Shown: positions 59,951 to 64,000 of the stretch, one piece after another | Numbering within the stretch: the first letter of the stretch is position 1 | How the letters are laid out: every line of letters begins with the position of its first letter | Source: Dreissena polymorpha | Taxonomy: Eukaryota; Mollusca; Bivalvia; Myida; Dreissenidae | NCBI RefSeq assembly: GCF_020536995.1 | Contig: NC_068360.1 | Coordinates: 14,000,178-14,064,177, forward strand | Length of the DNA: 64,000 nt | Direction: 5' to 3' | The notes under the pieces: model-generated | The model's database searches: none | What the model saw: the letters and a program-made list of their open reading frames with translations, nothing else | Told to the model about the DNA's origin: nothing | Program-made: the position numbers and the translations under genes

Positions 59951-60717
59951 TGATGCATTCATTCTTCATGAAGCTTTTATTATAGCTAATACCTTAATCA
60001 AGATATGCTTGTGTTAAGTAATGTACTATGAAACATGTTTCTAAATATTTACAATGGCTATTTCATTCTATAGTCAGAACCTACTTCTAGTGGGGAATAT
60101 TTATCACAATATGAATCTAAAAGCTGGTTATTTTAGAATAATTTTGAAATATTGCATACTTTAACCTCCAGATTGTTTTGTCCCTAGAATTCAGACAGTT
60201 TGTACGTAGGGCGTGGGCTCTTCGTTTGAGTCACATACATGTAATTGATCGAAAGGCTCGGTATTGTTTTTCAGTGACATTTTGACATTAATTTGCATGA
60301 ATCTCAATAATGAACTTAATTCATGTCTTTATTTCATCTGTATTTATTACTATTGTTTACTTTTTGAGCCTTTTACTATTTAAAAATGTAAAGTGTGTTG
60401 CTTTTCCATGCAAACAATTTTGGACCGACACTGCTATCTGCCTTCGCCTTCAGCCCCGTCAGGCAGATCTACTCAGAATAATACTACTTTGCCTTATTTT
60501 TCCTGTTTGGATATCTTGCTGAGTTCAAGTTAAATCAAGTATTCAGCTGAAAACACAAACATGATAGTAATATTATGCTTTCTTTCCTGGAACGACGTTG
60601 TTGTGATAGACCGTGCGTGAAAAACAGGAGGGAATCTGTATTTAAGTGACCTCAATATTATGCGTAAACCTAAGTGTGCATTTTTAGGTGGTGTCGAAAT
60701 TGGTCTTTAGCTCTGCC
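59951..60717 (+). repeat. 767-bp segment, copy B
   Basis: The apparent source of copy A, because here the segment continues on the right into sequence shared with copies C and D (TGAACTACTGTCCAATTG). Confidence 0.85.
60310..60522 (+). CDS. 70-codon repeated frame, copy B
   Basis: The same as copy A. Its upstream 320 bp differ from those of copies C and D, so the shared unit begins near CGGTATTGTTTTTCAGTGAC at about 60275. Confidence 0.3.
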   Translation: MNLIHVFISSVFITIVYFLSLLLFKNVKCVAFPCKQFWTDTAICLRLQPRQADLLRIILLCLIFPVWISC

Positions 60718-61342
60718 TGAACTACTGTCCAATTGATTTACAAGTCCGGCTGAAGTGATAGGCCATCAAAAACTGCACAGTATGACTGATTCGGAGACGG
60801 CCCTCAACACTCGCCCAGTCGTGTCGAGAGGATCGGTGTCTTTGCCGGTTATTACGCCGTTATTTTCAATGAAATCTATTGTAAAATAATTATTTTGAGT
60901 TTCGTCGTTTAGATTTTTTTCAAATGCAATTTTTTTGTAAGCTTATGAAACCACCTTTCCAGTCATGTATAGTGATATATTTGCTTATTGCTAAGTCATG
61001 GTGAAAATTGATATCAAAGATTGCGAATTCTATATAAAACAAAGAAGGACATTAATTGGGGGTTGTGTAACCTTAAAAGAACTGCCAACCAAGTTATTCG
61101 TCTGCCAGAATGTTGACAATTGACCATCAAAAACTCTCTGTATTGCAAAACATAACTGCCAGATGTCATTTTGACCCAATTAAGGGCTGTTTGAAATTGG
61201 GCTGTTGCACTTGGGGTCCTTAGGCGGGTAAATGCTTGAAAATCACACCGAAACCTGATCCGGAGACATATTCTAAGACTACGTAAACACTCGGTATTGT
61301 TTTTCAGTGACATTTTGACATTAATTTGCATCAATCTCAATA

Positions 61343-61555
61343 ATGAACCTAATTCATGTCTTTATTATATCTGTATTTGTTACTATTGTTTTGCTTTTTG
61401 AGCCTTTTACTATTAAAAATGTAAAATGTGTTGCTTTTCCATGCAAGCAATTTTGGAACGACACTGCTATCTGCCTTCGCCTTAAACCCCGTCAGGCAGA
61501 TCTACTCAGAATAACACTACTTTGCCTTATTTTTCCTGTTTGGATATCTTGCTGA
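61343..61555 (+). CDS. 70-codon repeated frame, copy C
   Basis: Relative to copies A and B there is a one-base insertion near codon 17 and a one-base deletion about 25 nt later. The frame is restored before KNVKCVAFPCKQFW (LLFEPFTIKNV against YFLSLLLFKNV). The restored frame and several amino-acid changes hint at coding constraint, but the sample is tiny. A 71-codon frame follows at 61707-61922. Confidence 0.3.
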   Translation: MNLIHVFIISVFVTIVLLFEPFTIKNVKCVAFPCKQFWNDTAICLRLKPRQADLLRITLLCLIFPVWISC

Positions 61556-61920
61556 GTTCAAGTTAAATCAAGTATTCAGCTGAAAACACAATAATAATAA
61601 TAATATTATGCTTTCTTTCCTGGAACGATGTTGTTGTGATAGACCGTGCGTGAAAAACAGCAGGGAATCTGTATTAAAGTGACCTCAATATTATGCGTAA
61701 ACCTAAGTGTGCATTTTTAGGTGGTGTCGAAATTGGTCTATAGCTCTGCCTGAACTGCTGTCCAATTGGTTTACAAGTCCGGCTGAAGTGACAGGCCATC
61801 AAAAACTGCACAGTATGACTGATTCGGATACGGCCCTCAACACTCGCCCAGTCGTGTCGAGAGGATCGGTGTCTTTGCCGGTTAGTACGCCGTTATTTTC
61901 AATGAAATCTATTGTAAAAT

Positions 61921-63056
61921 GATTTCTTTGATATCCAGGCACACGTTTGTCACCAAAATTAGTTAAACATTTTTTAAAACAATTACTGCAGCTCTGAAAC
62001 CACATTTTGTGGCGATAACTTTGCCATTGTGTCCGACAATGTAATGCCGGCGTGGTGACTTATCCATTTGCAGCAAATAAAGCAACACAGACTATTGAAA
62101 GCTTACTCTAATTGTATCTCACTTACATTAGTTGGCACCGTAAGGGGTAAATGTGAACAAAAATCATTTTTGTTTTCGCAGATTACACGGAATTGAGCAC
62201 CCGGGCCAGACTGACACTTTCCGGAGCCTGTCCGAGACGGAACTCGAGCCAAGGAATCATAGGTCCAGGTGTGACCGAAAACTTAAAGCTCATGTCTGAC
62301 GATGACATTTATTTTTTGAGTCAGGAAGTAAAGTGTGTTGTTTTTCCATGCAAGCAAGCCCTTTTGTTGGGTTAAATGACATCAGAAATGCTGCTTCTAC
62401 ATGAATTTTACATAAAATGTGCCAAAAAAATCAAAAAAGTTTGTTCGAATCTTGTTCAAAACCTGCTTTGATGCACATAATTTGCCATTGATGATTTTTG
62501 TCACTTATTAAGTCATATGTTACATCTGCTTTGCTATTAGAATCGAAAGTGATGCCTTGTATGGAGTCTAAGTGCTGCATGTATGATGTAACCAAGGTCG
62601 GCTTTTCTACCTTAATTCTTGACGCGAAACGCTGTTACGCGTGACGCTTTCAACGCTAACTTTAATGAATAAATCTGTGTCTCATGGTATTGGAACTTTG
62701 TGATCTTTTTTAAAACAGATTGTACCTATGGAAAAAGTGCCTTTAATTCAAATTTGAAGGGGTTGGGTTCCCTTATAGGTTACATAACCCTAAACGGAAG
62801 TGGAATTTGGGGGGTTGCAGTCAGTTTGCTACTAAGCACATATGATGCAGGTTCTGGTGCATAAGATTTTAAAAATGTATTTGAAATGATAAGTTTTGGT
62901 ATCAGTTTAAAGGTACATGTGTAATTTACAGGGCAAAAGGCCTGATTTGTGCATTTCTTTGTATGTTGATGGTTGCCAGCCTCAATAGTAGGGCATGGTT
63001 TTTGCCTTCAAATGGCAGTGCCGATAGCTGTCAAAACCGGTGCATATGTTCTAAGG
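61921..63056. other. 1.1-kb sequence between array units C and D
   Basis: Unlike the array. It contains TTGTTTTCGCAG, a splice-like acceptor at 62181, followed by an open, GC-richer stretch to 62375. The rest is unrecognised, though a few lines (for example near 62740-63050) look like a generic repeat. Confidence 0.45.
62182..62375 (+). CDS. Exon-like frame ending in KCVVFPCKQ
   Basis: After TTTTCGCAG the frame reads YTELSTRARLTLSGACPRR, then IIGPGVTENLKLMSDDDIY, then FLSQEVKCVVFPCKQALLLG and stop. The final block is homologous, at nucleotide and protein level, to the KCVAFPCKQ core of the 70-codon frames, but the start is different. It may be an exon of the gene from which the repeated frame came, or a recombinant. 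Function unknown. Confidence 0.3.
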
Positions 63057-63506
63057 TAATTATTTTGAGTTTCGTCGAATAGAATTTTTTCAAATGCAAT
63101 TTTTTTGTAAGCTTATGAAACCACCTTTCCAGTCATGTATAGTGATATATTTGCTTATGGTCATGGTGAAATTTGAGATCAAAGATTGCGAATTCTATAT
63201 AAAACAAAGAAGGAAATTACTTGGGGTTGTGTAACCTTAAAAGAACTGCCGATCAAGTTATTCGTCTGCCAGAATGTTGACAATTGACCATCAAAAACTC
63301 TCTGTATTGCAAAACATAACTGCCAGATGTCATTTGGACCCAATTAAGGGCTGTTTGCAATTGGGCTGTTGCACTTGGGGTCCTAAGGGGGGTAAATGCT
63401 GGAAAATCACACCGAAACCTGATCCGGAGACATATTCTAAGACTACGTAAACACTCGGTATTGTTTTTCAGTGACATTTTGACATTAATTTGCATCAATC
63501 TCAATA

Positions 63507-63719
63507 ATGAACCTAATTCATGTCTTTATTTCATCTGTATTTGTTACTATTGTTTTGCTTTTTGAGCCTTTTACTATTAAAAATGTAAAATGTGTTGCTT
63601 TTCCATGCAAGCAATTTTGGACCGACACTGCTATCTGCCTTCGCCTTCAACCCCGTCAGGCAGATCTACTCAGAATAACACTACTTTGCCTTATTTTTCC
63701 TGTTTGGATATCTTGCTGA
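63507..63719 (+). CDS. 70-codon repeated frame, copy D
   Basis: Same frame and same pair of compensating indels as copy C, differing from it at a few residues (for example IS for II near residue 8, and TD for ND). The unit continues to the window edge. Confidence 0.3.
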   Translation: MNLIHVFISSVFVTIVLLFEPFTIKNVKCVAFPCKQFWTDTAICLRLQPRQADLLRITLLCLIFPVWISC

Positions 63720-64000
63720 GTTCAAGTTAAATCAAGTATTCAGCTGAAAACACAAAAATGATAATAATATTATGCTTTCTTTCCTGGAACGATGTTGTTG
63801 TGATAGACCGTGCGTAAAAAACAGCAGGGAATCTGTATTTAAGTGACCTCAATATTATGCGTAAACCTAAGTGTGCATTTTAGGTGGTGTCGAAATTGGT
63901 CTATAGCTCTGCCTGAACTGCGTTCCAATTGGTTTACAAGTCCGGCTGAAGTGACAGGCCATCAAAAACTGCACAGTATGACTGATTCGGAGACGGCCCT

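Larger units (their letters stand above)
60888..64000 (+). repeat. Tandem array units C and D, running off the window
   Basis: Unit C (60888-61920) and unit D (63057-64000 and beyond) share about 1 kb each at high identity: TAATTATTTTGAGTTTCGTC, the upstream 400 bp, the 70-codon frame, and a following block with CTGATTCGGA and ACGGCCCT. Copy B to C spacing is 1033 bp. C to D is 2164 bp because 61921-63056 is extra sequence. Confidence 0.85.

Noticed and set aside
61014-61340. 108-codon minus-strand frame also seen (83 codons) at 63253-63504
   Set aside because: Both occur because units C and D are near-identical. There is no family resemblance and unit D breaks the frame early.

Overview
The window looks like nuclear DNA of a bivalve mollusc. 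It is AT-rich, has small exons spread over kilobase introns, and carries repeat families that are common in bivalve genomes. A dreissenid mussel is my best guess, but that rests on remembered repeats and not on a search. Nothing in it looks bacterial or viral.

Host genes. The main content is a same-strand cluster of three tumour necrosis factor (TNF) superfamily ligand paralogs at 11.8-13.5, 22.9-24.9 and 52.5-55.4 kb, plus one relic exon at 45.2 kb. Each paralog has the same four visible exons: a transmembrane/stalk exon, a 37-nt microexon, a 96-nt exon and a terminal TNF-homology-domain exon. The visible coding length is 789 nt in all three. Copies 1 and 2 use a GC splice donor after the first visible exon, where copy 3 uses GT. 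Copy 3 has an in-frame stop in its microexon. Between copies 2 and 3 lie the first five exons of a mitochondrial acyl-CoA thioesterase 9 (ACOT9) homolog (34.6-42.8 kb). Its fifth exon runs into a transposon, and the rest of the gene is not seen. A cysteine-rich three-exon gene model (4.2-5.9 kb) and a minus-strand terminal exon ending in a CaaX-like tail (18.0-18.2 kb) are tentative.

Mobile DNA. The window holds a 5'-truncated APE-type LINE, an internally deleted pogo/Tigger transposon, an 8-bp-TSD hAT-like element next to ACOT9, three TTAA-flanked MITE families (one carrying a tRNA-Lys-like segment), a MITE whose core is inverted telomeric repeat, several foldback elements, minisatellites, and a broken Ty3/Gypsy integrase fossil at 25.2-25.8 kb.

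Right end (56.3-64 kb). A 70-codon open frame occurs four times in a young, partly tandem array that continues past the window. One copy sits inside the Tigger element and is flanked by identical 360-bp repeats, an arrangement that looks like template switching. The remaining intergenic DNA is AT-rich with no gene I can support.
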